Positions 1 through 6,863 of a stretch of DNA of 8,818 bases are shown here, piece by piece. Below the pieces are notes generated by a model that was not told the origin of the DNA, searched no databases, and worked only from the letters and a program-made list of their open reading frames with translations. This DNA is from Bacillota bacterium. Its GTDB lineage: Bacteria; Bacillota_E; Sulfobacillia; Sulfobacillales; Sulfobacillaceae. The number at the start of each line of letters is the position of its first letter. The stretch's first letter is position 1. The stretch spans positions 1 to 8,818 of the forward strand of contig JAKAAL010000132.1 of the NCBI GenBank assembly GCA_021802375.1, written 5' to 3'. The translations under genes and the position numbers were made by a program.

Positions 1-957
1 GGGTTCACGAAGGATCGCGATGATCCTATCGAGGCCGATTGGCTTGTGTGCGACGAGGTCTCCATGATGGATCTCCCGTTGGCTCAAGCCCTTTGGCGAG
101 CTACTGCCCCCACGACCAAAGTGCTCTGGATTGGTGATGAATATCAGCTCCCCTCGGTGGGTCCCGGCAGTGTGCTTAAAGACGTCATTCGGAGTGGTCT
201 GGTCCCCGTGTTCCGACTAACCCAGAACTTTCGATCCACGTCTGGCATTACGGTGGCCGCGCACGATCTGCTAGGGCGACGCGTGCCGAAAGCCAACCAA
301 GATGTCGCGATTCAGGCGTACCCAAAGGGTGTGAACAAACAAAAAGTGCAAGCAGAACTTTTGCATCGCATTCAGGCTCTTCATCAGGCGGGGACACCGT
401 GGGAAGCGATTCAAGTGTTGACGCCAGTTCGCCGGGGATACCTCGGTACCGATGTCCTCAACCCCTTGCTTCGCGACATCATGAACCCGGCGCAAGCCCA
501 TCAGCCGACATGGACGGCGCGAGGGGGCCTCTCCTTCCGAATTGGAGATCGGGTAATGCAAACCAAGAATGCGTACAACAAGAGCGTGTTCAACGGCGAT
601 ATGGGGCTGGTGGCGGCCATACGTCCAGACCCGGCGGCCGATGATGACGACGAGCGTTTGTGGGTGCAGTTTCCTGATCAGCGGGTGGCTTTTACATCGG
701 AGGAAGCTCGGGACTTGCGTCTAGCCTACGCGACGACAGTGCATAAGGCGCAGGGGTCCGAGTACCCAGTGGTTATCTTTCCCCTCATGTATGACGCCTA
801 TATGATGCTCTATCGCAATTTGGTCTACACCGCGATTACCCGCGCGCGACAACAGCTATGGATTTTGACGGAGGGTTCAGCGATATGGCTGGCGCTCAAA
901 CGGGGAGATGGAGCCGAACGGCAAACGACCCTAATCGACCACCTCGTTCTACGCTAA
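1..957 (+). CDS. RecD2-like SF1B DNA helicase, C-terminal part (5' end outside window)
   Basis: The frame is open from the first base, so the gene begins upstream and only the last 318 residues are seen. The Walker A motif is therefore missing from view. Visible helicase motifs, counted from the window edge, are: the Walker B DEVSMMD (from residue 18), a motif III region with GDEYQLPSVGPGS, and a motif IV region with LTQNFRST. Next come a segment with LTPVRRGYLG, an SH3-like insertion typical of RecD2 (GDRVMQTKNAYNKSVFNGD), motif V with TTVHKAQGSEYPVV, and motif VI with LVYTAITRARQQLW. RecD2 family enzymes are ATP-driven 5'-3' DNA helicases acting in recombination and repair. The order and spacing of motifs favour RecD2 over the shorter Dda type, but the N-terminus would decide. 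The gene stops at TAA 955-957 and is followed by a small gene and then a DnaB-type helicase. Confidence 0.9.
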   Translation, partial: GFTKDRDDPIEADWLVCDEVSMMDLPLAQALWRATAPTTKVLWIGDEYQLPSVGPGSVLKDVIRSGLVPVFRLTQNFRSTSGITVAAHDLLGRRVPKANQDVAIQAYPKGVNKQKVQAELLHRIQALHQAGTPWEAIQVLTPVRRGYLGTDVLNPLLRDIMNPAQAHQPTWTARGGLSFRIGDRVMQTKNAYNKSVFNGDMGLVAAIRPDPAADDDDERLWVQFPDQRVAFTSEEARDLRLAYATTVHKAQGSEYPVVIFPLMYDAYMMLYRNLVYTAITRARQQLWILTEGSAIWLALKRGDGAERQTTLIDHLVLR

Positions 958-977
958 CGTGTCCTAAGGTATTGCCG

Positions 978-1136
978 TTGGTCGTCGCGCGGGTGCTGAA
1001 CACAGGGCGCATAGCGGAGTGGAACCGCCTGTGCTCGGTGATGAATACTGAAATGATGCGTCAAGCCTTACGCGATGCGCCGGTTTCGGAGGCGCTGCAA
1101 CAATTTGCCGAGCGTTTGCTGGATTCCTTGGAATAG
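978..1136 (+). CDS. Small protein of unknown function
   Basis: A short open frame between the RecD2-like helicase and the DnaB-type helicase ends at TAG 1134-1136. The frame is open from ATG 858, but that start would overlap the helicase by 100 bases. Later starts are TTG 978 (AAGG at 966-969, eight bases upstream), GTG 993 and ATG 1041; I chose TTG 978, giving about 52 residues. The C-terminal half (from MNTEMMRQALRDAP to the end) reads as an amphipathic, charged helix-rich segment with codon use like its neighbours, which supports real coding. No family is recognised. A terminator-like hairpin follows eight bases after the stop. Both start and reality of the gene are uncertain. Confidence 0.4.
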   Translation: MVVARVLNTGRIAEWNRLCSVMNTEMMRQALRDAPVSEALQQFAERLLDSLE

Positions 1137-1143
1137 ACTGTGG

Positions 1144-1162
1144 CCCGCGCTTCTAGCGCGGG
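1144..1162 (+). terminator. Terminator-like hairpin between helicase genes
   Basis: A perfect 8-bp GC-rich stem (CCCGCGCT at 1144-1151 and AGCGCGGG at 1155-1162) closes a three-base loop and is followed by the T-rich but interrupted TTGCTTTGCT. It lies just after a stop codon and 38 bases before the next start, as expected of an intrinsic terminator or attenuator. The broken T tract makes efficient termination uncertain. Confidence 0.5.
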
Positions 1163-1199
1163 TTGCTTTGCTAGGAATCTCTCGAGGTGAGGTGAGACT

Positions 1200-2390
1200 A
1201 TGGCGTTGTCTGATTGGCCTATTGCGGAGCAATCCACCGTGGCAGCCGCGATACGCGACCCCGGGTTCCGGATGCGGGTGTTGGAGGCCGGGGAAGAAGT
1301 TTTTACTCATGAGGAAAGCCGCCGCGCGTGGAGGGCTTTACGAGAATTATCGCAAGCAGGTCACGTCGTGGATGCGGCCGCTCTGGAGGCGGTGTTGGGA
1401 CGTCCGGTGGCGGCACCTCCGTCGACGGACTACTGGCCGGTTCTATTAGACCAGCGTTTGGATCGGCAACTGAAGATGTTGGGACGCTGGCTCCAAAAGC
1501 CCCACGATATGATCTCGCCGACCGCCGTCGCAGCTCGGGCGCTCCATTCATTGAACCAAGCCGTTGTGGCAACCCAATCCGGTGCGATTCTGTCTGGGGC
1601 CGAAGCCGCTCAGGGGGGGCTGCGTCGCCTGTCAATGGGCGATCCGCGATGGCTGCGCTCTGGTGTAGCAATTTGGGATGCAGCGGCAGCTACATGGGGG
1701 CCTGATGATTTGGTTTTGGTTGGAGCCCGTCCTTCGCAGGGTAAAACCGCCTTGGGTGTGCAGTGGGCTTGGCATACCGCGCGAGCGGGACGCGGAGTGG
1801 CCTTTTGCAGTGTGGAAATGGCTCCTGAAGCTATTGGGATGCGCGCAGTGAGTCAGATGATCGAGTGGCCGCTCGGAAAGATGAAGGCTTCGGTTAACGA
1901 CCCGGTGATTGAGCAGGCCCTTAAGGACATGACGTCATGGCCCTTGCGGGTCATTGACGCCAATGGTGCCAGTGTCGGCGACTTGCAAGCGGCGGTCGCT
2001 CGAGCCGAGCTTCAGGGCCCCCGCTGCGATGTGGTGGTGGTCGATTACTTGCAACTGTTGCGGCAACCCCTGAAGCTCGGCAACCGTGAGCAAGAAGTCG
2101 CGCGGATGGTCGCGGATTTGAAAGGGTGGGCGCGACGGGATCATCGCTTGGTGGTGGTGCTCACGCAGTTGAAACGCACAGTGGACGAGCGCCCGGACCG
2201 CCTGCCTACCTTGTCGGACTTACGCGAGTCCGGTTCGCAGGAACAAGATGCCGACGTCGTCGTGTTGGTCCATCGGACGACCACGGAAGAGAGCGGCTTG
2301 ATTGTGGCCAAAAACCGCAATGGCCCGACGGGCGCGGTGCCTGTGCGCTGGCACGGACCGACTATGCAATTCTATCCGCGGGGCTTTTAG
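1200..2390 (+). CDS. dnaB: DnaB-type replicative DNA helicase
   Basis: This is a hexameric 5'-3' fork helicase that unwinds DNA ahead of the polymerase and recruits primase. The N-terminal helical domain is about residues 9-66. The RecA-like core carries Walker A GARPSQGKT (175-183), the H1a motif FCSVEM with Glu206, Walker B VVVVDYLQLL with Asp282, and H3 with Gln323. The family signature SDLRESGSQEQDAD (339-352) follows, then KNRNGPTG (371-378) holding the likely arginine finger Arg373. At 396 residues it is shorter than the roughly 450 of chromosomal DnaB, mainly at the N-terminus and linker, as is common in phage and plasmid copies. The ATG at 1200 follows GAGGTGAG. No DnaC/DnaI-type loader is visible in the window, so loading may use a host or unrecognised protein. 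Confidence 0.95.
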   Translation: MALSDWPIAEQSTVAAAIRDPGFRMRVLEAGEEVFTHEESRRAWRALRELSQAGHVVDAAALEAVLGRPVAAPPSTDYWPVLLDQRLDRQLKMLGRWLQKPHDMISPTAVAARALHSLNQAVVATQSGAILSGAEAAQGGLRRLSMGDPRWLRSGVAIWDAAAATWGPDDLVLVGARPSQGKTALGVQWAWHTARAGRGVAFCSVEMAPEAIGMRAVSQMIEWPLGKMKASVNDPVIEQALKDMTSWPLRVIDANGASVGDLQAAVARAELQGPRCDVVVVDYLQLLRQPLKLGNREQEVARMVADLKGWARRDHRLVVVLTQLKRTVDERPDRLPTLSDLRESGSQEQDADVVVLVHRTTTEESGLIVAKNRNGPTGAVPVRWHGPTMQFYPRGF

Positions 2391-2425
2391 CGGCATTCGG
2401 ATGTTTATGAAAGGACGGATGACTC

Positions 2426-3133
2426 ATGTTTTCCTTTGAATCCGTTACCTCGCCGACAAAACTCAACATCGCGTTGTGGGGACCGAGCGGCGCGGGTAAA
2501 ACCTATACCGGGCTGGCAATCGCACATCAGCTTGGCTCACACGTGGCCGTCCTCGACACCGAGCACCGCGCCTCCAGTTTATATACCGCCAGATTTCCGG
2601 CTCACATCGCCTCGCTCGAACCACCGTTTGGTCCTGAGCGCTACATCGAAGCAATTCAGGCGGCGGAAACTGCGGGGTACGACGTGTTGGTAGTGGATTC
2701 GTTGTCGCCGGAGTGGGACGGGCCGGGCGGATGCTTGGCCTTAGTGGCCGACGCCAGAAAACGGGGTGTGAAAAGTCATCATGCCTGGAATGATGTGACG
2801 CCTCGCCACGAAGCGTTGTTAGGGGCTATTAACCGGACGCGTCTATCCATCGTGGTGACGCTGCGAGAAAAACCCCGGGTGATAGTCGGAACGGGCGATA
2901 ACGGCAAGACCAATGTGCAAGAGGGTGCGCCTACTCCGGTAACGCGAGAGCGATTCGAATATGAGTATGACTTGGTTTTGCATTTGGATGGCCAACATCG
3001 AGCTACGGTTATGAATTCGAGATTTTTGAGCATGCCTGAGGGCGCGCATTTCCCCGCGGACGGATCGCTTTTGGATCGTGTCCGGATGGGGCTTAAGGTG
3101 GATGGTAACCGTTCGGTGGAGGTGACTGGATAG
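2426..3133 (+). CDS. RecA-like P-loop ATPase of the Sak4/AAA_24 type
   Basis: A 235-residue single-domain ATPase. Walker A is GPSGAGKT (19-26), a VLDTEHR segment follows at 42-48, and Walker B is VLVVDSLSPEWDGPGG with Asp91. This Walker B followed by E-W-D-G-P-G-G, then W-x-x-V-T-P-x-H, and late Y-E-Y-D-L-V plus a K/N-S-R segment are the pattern of phage AAA_24 proteins related to Sak4. Known Sak4 proteins are RecA-like, bind single-stranded DNA and promote strand annealing, usually together with an SSB protein; no SSB gene is seen here. The ATG at 2426 has AAGGA at 2411-2415. The stop codon shares one base with the GTG of the next gene, so the two are probably translated together. The annealing role is inferred from family membership. 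Confidence 0.85.
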   Translation: MFSFESVTSPTKLNIALWGPSGAGKTYTGLAIAHQLGSHVAVLDTEHRASSLYTARFPAHIASLEPPFGPERYIEAIQAAETAGYDVLVVDSLSPEWDGPGGCLALVADARKRGVKSHHAWNDVTPRHEALLGAINRTRLSIVVTLREKPRVIVGTGDNGKTNVQEGAPTPVTRERFEYEYDLVLHLDGQHRATVMNSRFLSMPEGAHFPADGSLLDRVRMGLKVDGNRSVEVTG

Positions 3134-3339
3134 TGGGCGAGGAAACGGAAATCAACTTTGAGTGGAACGCGAAAGATGTCAGCTTAATGCTGGCGTTGGT
3201 GGAATACACCCGCGCTATGTGGTCAAATCCGGAATATCCCAGGCGCGCGGAGATGCAGGAACTATGGTTCAAGTTAAATCAAGCGTGGGCCCAGATGAAG
3301 GTGGCGTGGGAGAGAAGGCCGGATAACGTCAGCGCGTAA
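3133..3339 (+). CDS. Small protein of unknown function, coupled to the Sak4-like ATPase
   Basis: A 68-residue protein starting at GTG 3133, which overlaps the preceding TAG by one base, with GGAGG at 3118-3122. It is rich in tryptophan and charged residues, has no signal peptide or membrane segment, and looks helical (residues about 11-60, with LMLALVEYTRAMW and LWFKLNQAWAQMKVAW). No family is recognised. The tight coupling suggests a role alongside the ATPase, for instance as a partner, but that is inference. Confidence 0.75.
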   Translation: MGEETEINFEWNAKDVSLMLALVEYTRAMWSNPEYPRRAEMQELWFKLNQAWAQMKVAWERRPDNVSA

Positions 3340-3354
3340 TGGGGGGATGAAAGC

Positions 3355-3759
3355 GTGCGGACTTGGCGCGACGCGCGGGAAGCAGGCGTCTCCCTATATG
3401 TGACGCCACAAGGTCAGTTGCGACTGAAGCAGCAGGGGTTGAGTGCAAACGATTTGAACGACCTTCGGCAACACCGTGCAGCGATCGCTGCCGAGTGGCT
3501 CTGGAGTTTGTCACAAATCCCGCCTGTGCTGGACTGGGATGAGGCGATTGCAGAACGAGTGTTGACTGTCGCTGTTGACTTCGCGGCGGGTCCGGGTTTT
3601 CCGCCGGGAGTGGATTGGGGCGCTGTCAATCGCGCTGATAATGCTCTGCACGCAGCGTGGCAGAAACATAGTCTGCCGGATGTTATTGAGGCGGCCCGCG
3701 CATGGGTAATCGCCGTATACGAACTTTGGGAGACCGCCTGCGAGAAGGCGGTCTCGTGA
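3355..3759 (+). CDS. Small protein with TubC-docking-like N-terminal domain
   Basis: A 134-residue protein with GTG start at 3355 behind a GGGGGGATG stretch (3341-3349). Residues about 8-50 follow the pattern of the TubC N-terminal docking domain: G-V-x-L, a beta turn with Q-G-Q-L, then helices with L-S-x-x-D-L-x-x-L-R-x-H-R-x-x-I. This small fold was described at the ends of NRPS/PKS megasynthases, where it mediates protein-protein contacts, and related domains also occur in small proteins of phages and plasmids next to replication genes. The remainder (60-134) is helical and unrecognised. Its place before the primase suggests an adaptor in the replication module, which is inference. The last codons form a perfect inverted repeat (3730-3755). 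Confidence 0.75.
   Translation: MRTWRDAREAGVSLYVTPQGQLRLKQQGLSANDLNDLRQHRAAIAAEWLWSLSQIPPVLDWDEAIAERVLTVAVDFAAGPGFPPGVDWGAVNRADNALHAAWQKHSLPDVIEAARAWVIAVYELWETACEKAVS
3730..3755 (+). repeat. Perfect inverted repeat at the 3' end of a gene
   Basis: GAGACCGCCT (3730-3739) and AGGCGGTCTC (3746-3755) form a 10-bp perfect stem with a six-base loop. The right arm ends one base before the stop codon TGA 3757-3759. No T tract follows, so it is not a classical intrinsic terminator. It could be an mRNA-stabilising or processing hairpin, or a protein-binding site. Confidence 0.55.
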
Positions 3760-3775
3760 TTGGAGATGACAGGGG

Positions 3776-4348
3776 ATGGACGACGCACGACCGATTGAGC
3801 GCTCGGCGCGAACTATGTGGAAGTCGGCGATTGGGCAGATGCAACGCCAATTTAGCACATGGGTGGGGCACCCCATTACCTTGACGGGACCGCAGTTTAA
3901 CACCGGCCGCCACAAGCTCGGTACGAATACAGGGTGGATTGATTATGTCACGCCACAAGGGTTCGGTTTTGGATGGGAGGCCCCGGGAGCGTGGGGTCAG
4001 GAACATCCCTCCGTTCTGCGAGTCTTTGTGGCATGGACTGACCTTTGGGCGAGCACTGATCGGACCCAACTGGAAGGCGTCATGGCGACGAAGACACCGC
4101 TGGGTACGCTGGATATTGACCTCGCCCAATGGGTGAGCGATTGGGCAGCTAACACGATGGCTCGGCTGCCAGTTTTCGCCTCCAACCGCACACCGATTCA
4201 CTACAGCATCGCTGGGCAGAAAGGGGCAAACGACAGTGATCGACTTTCAAAGACTACGTTCGAACGTGGACTTGGTATCGCTGATCGGACAGCGGGTGTC
4301 CTTGAAACGTCAAGGACAGCGCTGGTGGGGGCTGTGCCCGTTTCATAG
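3776..4348 (+). CDS. Protein of unknown function overlapping the primase gene
   Basis: A 190-residue open frame starting at ATG 3776, with GGAG at 3762-3765. It is rich in aromatic residues (GWIDYVTPQGFGFGWE around 53-68 and a VFVAWTDLW segment) and ends with a polar tail. I do not recognise a family. Its last 113 bases (4236-4348) overlap the primase start in another frame, and that part of the primase encodes its conserved N-terminus and zinc finger. The tail of this protein after about residue 153 may therefore be an out-of-frame extension caused by loss of an earlier stop. A later in-frame ATG gives a start at the MWKSAIGQM segment. The core up to about 4235 looks like real coding sequence. 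Confidence 0.65.
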   Translation: MDDARPIERSARTMWKSAIGQMQRQFSTWVGHPITLTGPQFNTGRHKLGTNTGWIDYVTPQGFGFGWEAPGAWGQEHPSVLRVFVAWTDLWASTDRTQLEGVMATKTPLGTLDIDLAQWVSDWAANTMARLPVFASNRTPIHYSIAGQKGANDSDRLSKTTFERGLGIADRTAGVLETSRTALVGAVPVS

Positions 4349-5330
4349 CGACAAAAACCCGAGCCTTGAGGTATCCCCGACATATCACGTTTGGAAGTGT
4401 TGGGTGTGTGGCGCGAGCGGCGATGCGGTGGATTGGGTCCGCATGACGGAAAATTGTACGGTCGTCGAAGCCATTCACCGACTATCGGGCATGGAAGAAC
4501 GACCCCGGCCTGCACCGCGTCTCCTTGATCCCTATCCCATCGCTGCACGAGCTACTCGCCATTTGGCCTACCAAGCGTTGTTGGAGGCGGCTGGGTTGTC
4601 GGATGCGCACCGCGAGGCGCTGTTAGCACGGGGATTATCTCTCGAAGCGATTGAGCAAGCTGGGTACGCGTCAATGCCGCGTGGTTCGCGAGCAGGCTTG
4701 CTATCCAAGATGCAAGAGGCGATCCCCGATTTGCGGGGTGTGCCTGGGGTGTCGCATCGTCCGGATCGCAACCGCTGGCGGTTGGCAGGCGCCCCGGGGC
4801 TTTTGGTTCCGGTTCGTGATCGACGGGGACATATCCAGGCCTGTCAGGTTCGTAGTGACAGTCCTGGCTCTCGCTATCAATGGCTGACGTCAGCTCCTCA
4901 CGAACCCGGTTGGACCGGAACCTCGCCGGGGACTCCATTCCACGTGGCGGGTCAGGCACATATCCGCCGGTCCGCCACGTGGTGGCTTACAGAGGGGCCG
5001 CTGAAGGCTGATGTGACGTCCTTCTTTGTGAAGGCGCCGGTGATGGGGATCCCTGGAGTGTCGCTCTGGGCGCGGGTGGGTCAGGCGCTATCCCAATGGC
5101 ATCCCGGTTCAGTGATTTTAGCATTTGACCAGGATTCGTCGCCGGATACTCGGGCTCGCGTAGCACAATTCCAAGAACAGCTCGGCGGACTTTTGGCGGG
5201 GGTGGGGATACGGGTGTTCATTGCGCATTGGCCGGAAGGCCCCAAGGGTATTGATGATGCCCTTCAAAGCAACGCCAAACTCAAGATTGATCGGTGGAAG
5301 CCCGAGGTTCCAGGGGCCGCTGGTATTTAA
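4236..5330 (+). CDS. DnaG-like primase with CHC2 zinc finger and DUF3854/Toprim-like domain
   Basis: The protein would make RNA primers at the fork. The N-terminus (N-V-D-L-V-S-L-I-G, then V-S-L-K-R-Q-G) is typical of DnaG. The zinc finger has Cys34, His37, Cys55 and Cys58 in CPFH and CWVC, followed by GASGDAVDWV. The C-terminal half is Toprim-like in the DUF3854 manner: LTEGPLKADV with Glu253, GIPGVSLW (271-278), a metal-binding FDQD (297-300) and KGIDD (337-341). At 364 residues it is far shorter than chromosomal DnaG (about 600) and lacks an obvious DnaB-interaction domain. GTG 4236 has AAGGGG at 4221-4226; the start is fixed by the conserved N-terminus even though it overlaps the upstream frame by 113 bases. 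It probably works with the DnaB-type helicase of this operon. Confidence 0.92.
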   Translation: MIDFQRLRSNVDLVSLIGQRVSLKRQGQRWWGLCPFHSDKNPSLEVSPTYHVWKCWVCGASGDAVDWVRMTENCTVVEAIHRLSGMEERPRPAPRLLDPYPIAARATRHLAYQALLEAAGLSDAHREALLARGLSLEAIEQAGYASMPRGSRAGLLSKMQEAIPDLRGVPGVSHRPDRNRWRLAGAPGLLVPVRDRRGHIQACQVRSDSPGSRYQWLTSAPHEPGWTGTSPGTPFHVAGQAHIRRSATWWLTEGPLKADVTSFFVKAPVMGIPGVSLWARVGQALSQWHPGSVILAFDQDSSPDTRARVAQFQEQLGGLLAGVGIRVFIAHWPEGPKGIDDALQSNAKLKIDRWKPEVPGAAGI

Positions 5331-5370
5331 AACTCCGACGCCCAAGACAGACAACAAAGGATGCGATGCT

Positions 5371-5415
5371 ATGCACAGATTTGGGTTGGTCGCTGGGATG
5401 CGCCCATGCGTTTAA
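5371..5415 (+). other. Possible leader mini-ORF ahead of the UvrD-like helicase
   Basis: ATG 5371 has AAAGG (5356-5360) ten bases upstream, a better placed ribosome binding site than that of the helicase itself. It opens a 14-codon frame (MHRFGLVAGMRPCV) ending at TAA 5413-5415, which overlaps the likely helicase start at ATG 5406. This arrangement could couple helicase translation to a leader peptide. Chance is a real alternative, and the peptide shows no recognisable feature. Confidence 0.25.
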
Positions 5416-6863
5416 CCGACGAACAAAAACAGCTGGTTCACGCGCAAGGCCGGGTCATCGTCGGCAATGCGTATGCGGGGACTGGTAAAACTTCCACCTT
5501 AGAAGCACGAACGCGGGCGCACCCCGCGGTGCGGACTCTTTATCTTGTGTTTAACAAATCGGTGCGCAATGAGGCCAAAGCCCGTTTTCCCCGTTGGGTC
5601 AAAGTCTCCACTGGTCACGGCGCCGGATATGGGAGCGCCGGGAAGGTATATGCGGACAAACTGGCGGACAGCATCAACCCATGGCAATTGGCGCAGTCTG
5701 GTGTGTTGTCGAAAGTTCCAGCGGGCGCGGAGGCGATTTGGGCCGACGCAGTGCTTCGGACGCTACAGAACTACTTGGGGTCGCCGGATGCCGAAATCCA
5801 CCCGAAACACGTGCCCCTGGGCCCGGCCGATTGGTCGGGGCCTTTTGCTTGGGCCGATCCCGTAATGTTGGTGAAAGATACTCGCCGCCTCTGGCGTCGT
5901 ATGCGAGATCCTCAAGATATGACCATCGGGATGTTGCACGATGGCTATCTGAAGCAGTTTGTCCTCAGTCAGCCTAAGCTTCCGTACGACGCCATTATGT
6001 TCGATGAAGCCCAAGATGCCAATCCGGTCTTGTTACAGCTGGTGGGAATGCAAACCCAGGCTCAGCAAATCTACGTCGGCGACCCATTTCAGGGGATTTA
6101 CGGATGGCGTGGTGCGGTGAACGCGATGGAACGGATCCGCGCAGACCAAACGCTGCGGCTGACGGCGTCATTTCGGTTCGGAGCCAATATTGCCGATACG
6201 GCAACACGGATGCTTCGGTGGTTCGATCGGTCGCTTCCGCCGCTGCGCGGCCTCGCTTCAAATCCTGGGCAGGTGTACGCGGGCGTCGGTGAGGCCCCGG
6301 TGACATTTCTGGGACGGTCCAACAGTCGTTTGTTTGGAGCGGCGGTTTCGGCTCTCGATAAGAATCCGAACACCCAATTGGATTGGATCGGCGGGATAGA
6401 CGGCTATCGGTTGGATTGGCTTGAGGACACGGCGCGGCTTTGGCAAAACGAGCCGGTGAAGTCACCGTTCCTGCAGCTCTTTCGCGACTTCGACACGCTC
6501 CAAGATTATGCCGAAACGGTCGAGGATGTGGAGTGGCTCGGGCGGTGCCGTGCGGTGGAACGCTGGGGTGCACGTTTGCCCGGGCTGATCCGGCGGGTGA
6601 AAGCGGCTTCCCGGGATCCGGAACGTGCGACGGTGCGGCTGTCGACCATTCACAAGGCCAAAGGATTGGAGTGGCCCCATGTTGTCATCTTGGATGATAT
6701 GGCGTCTCTGAACGATGACTTGACGCCGGAAGACCAGCACCTCTGGTACGTGGCCATCACGCGGGCGACTGAGCGGCTGGGTATTCCTGAGGACGCCTTG
6801 GCACGCCTACGACGAAAGGAGGGTCCACCGAGTGGAGAACTGGTGGAGCGTTTGGGAGTCTGA
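5406..6863 (+). CDS. Compact UvrD/Rep-type SF1A DNA helicase
   Basis: An ATP-driven helicase, probably 3'-5', of the UvrD/PcrA/Rep group. With ATG 5406 as start the protein has 485 residues. Motifs are: Walker A AYAGTGKT (22-29), Ia VFNKSVRNEAKARFP (48-62), and a HGAGYG segment. Motif II is FDEAQD (199-204) and motif III QIYVGDPFQGIYGWRGA (221-236, conserved Gln and Arg present). Then come SFRF (255-258), LGRSN (302-306), motif V STIHKAKGLEW (413-423) and motif VI LWYVAITRATER (446-457). It is much shorter than UvrD or Rep (about 670-720 residues); only about 100 residues separate LGRSN from motif V, so the 2B subdomain is small or absent. ATG 5406 is preferred over ATG 5361 because MRLTDEQKQLV is the usual family start. 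The last 32 bases overlap the next gene. Confidence 0.92.
   Translation: MRLTDEQKQLVHAQGRVIVGNAYAGTGKTSTLEARTRAHPAVRTLYLVFNKSVRNEAKARFPRWVKVSTGHGAGYGSAGKVYADKLADSINPWQLAQSGVLSKVPAGAEAIWADAVLRTLQNYLGSPDAEIHPKHVPLGPADWSGPFAWADPVMLVKDTRRLWRRMRDPQDMTIGMLHDGYLKQFVLSQPKLPYDAIMFDEAQDANPVLLQLVGMQTQAQQIYVGDPFQGIYGWRGAVNAMERIRADQTLRLTASFRFGANIADTATRMLRWFDRSLPPLRGLASNPGQVYAGVGEAPVTFLGRSNSRLFGAAVSALDKNPNTQLDWIGGIDGYRLDWLEDTARLWQNEPVKSPFLQLFRDFDTLQDYAETVEDVEWLGRCRAVERWGARLPGLIRRVKAASRDPERATVRLSTIHKAKGLEWPHVVILDDMASLNDDLTPEDQHLWYVAITRATERLGIPEDALARLRRKEGPPSGELVERLGV

Noticed and set aside
1328..1705. + strand frame within the DnaB-type gene
   Set aside because: Glycine/arginine/serine-rich out-of-frame reading of a clearly recognised gene.
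3397..3960. Near-identical 17-base words at 3397-3413 and 3944-3960, both encoding YVTPQG
   Set aside because: Sixteen of 17 bases match, but the flanking protein sequences do not align, so this is probably coincidence and not a gene duplication.
3683..4201. Open frame on the - strand (172 codons) opposite the 190-residue unknown gene
   Set aside because: No ribosome binding site or family resemblance was seen, composition looks like an antisense shadow, and every supported gene is on the + strand.
5361..5405. Earlier start (ATG 5361) for the UvrD-like helicase
   Set aside because: The AAAGG abuts this ATG with no spacing, and the added 15 residues precede the usual family start of MRLTDEQ type.
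5425..5434. AAAAACAGCT, which fits the SpoIIID-type consensus as I recall it
   Set aside because: It is a single degenerate match inside the helicase coding sequence, with no promoter setting, and is expected by chance.
5995..6573. Long open frame on the - strand (192 codons) opposite the UvrD-like helicase
   Set aside because: It lies wholly opposite motif-bearing helicase sequence, and its proline/arginine/serine-rich translation is typical of an antisense shadow in GC-rich DNA.
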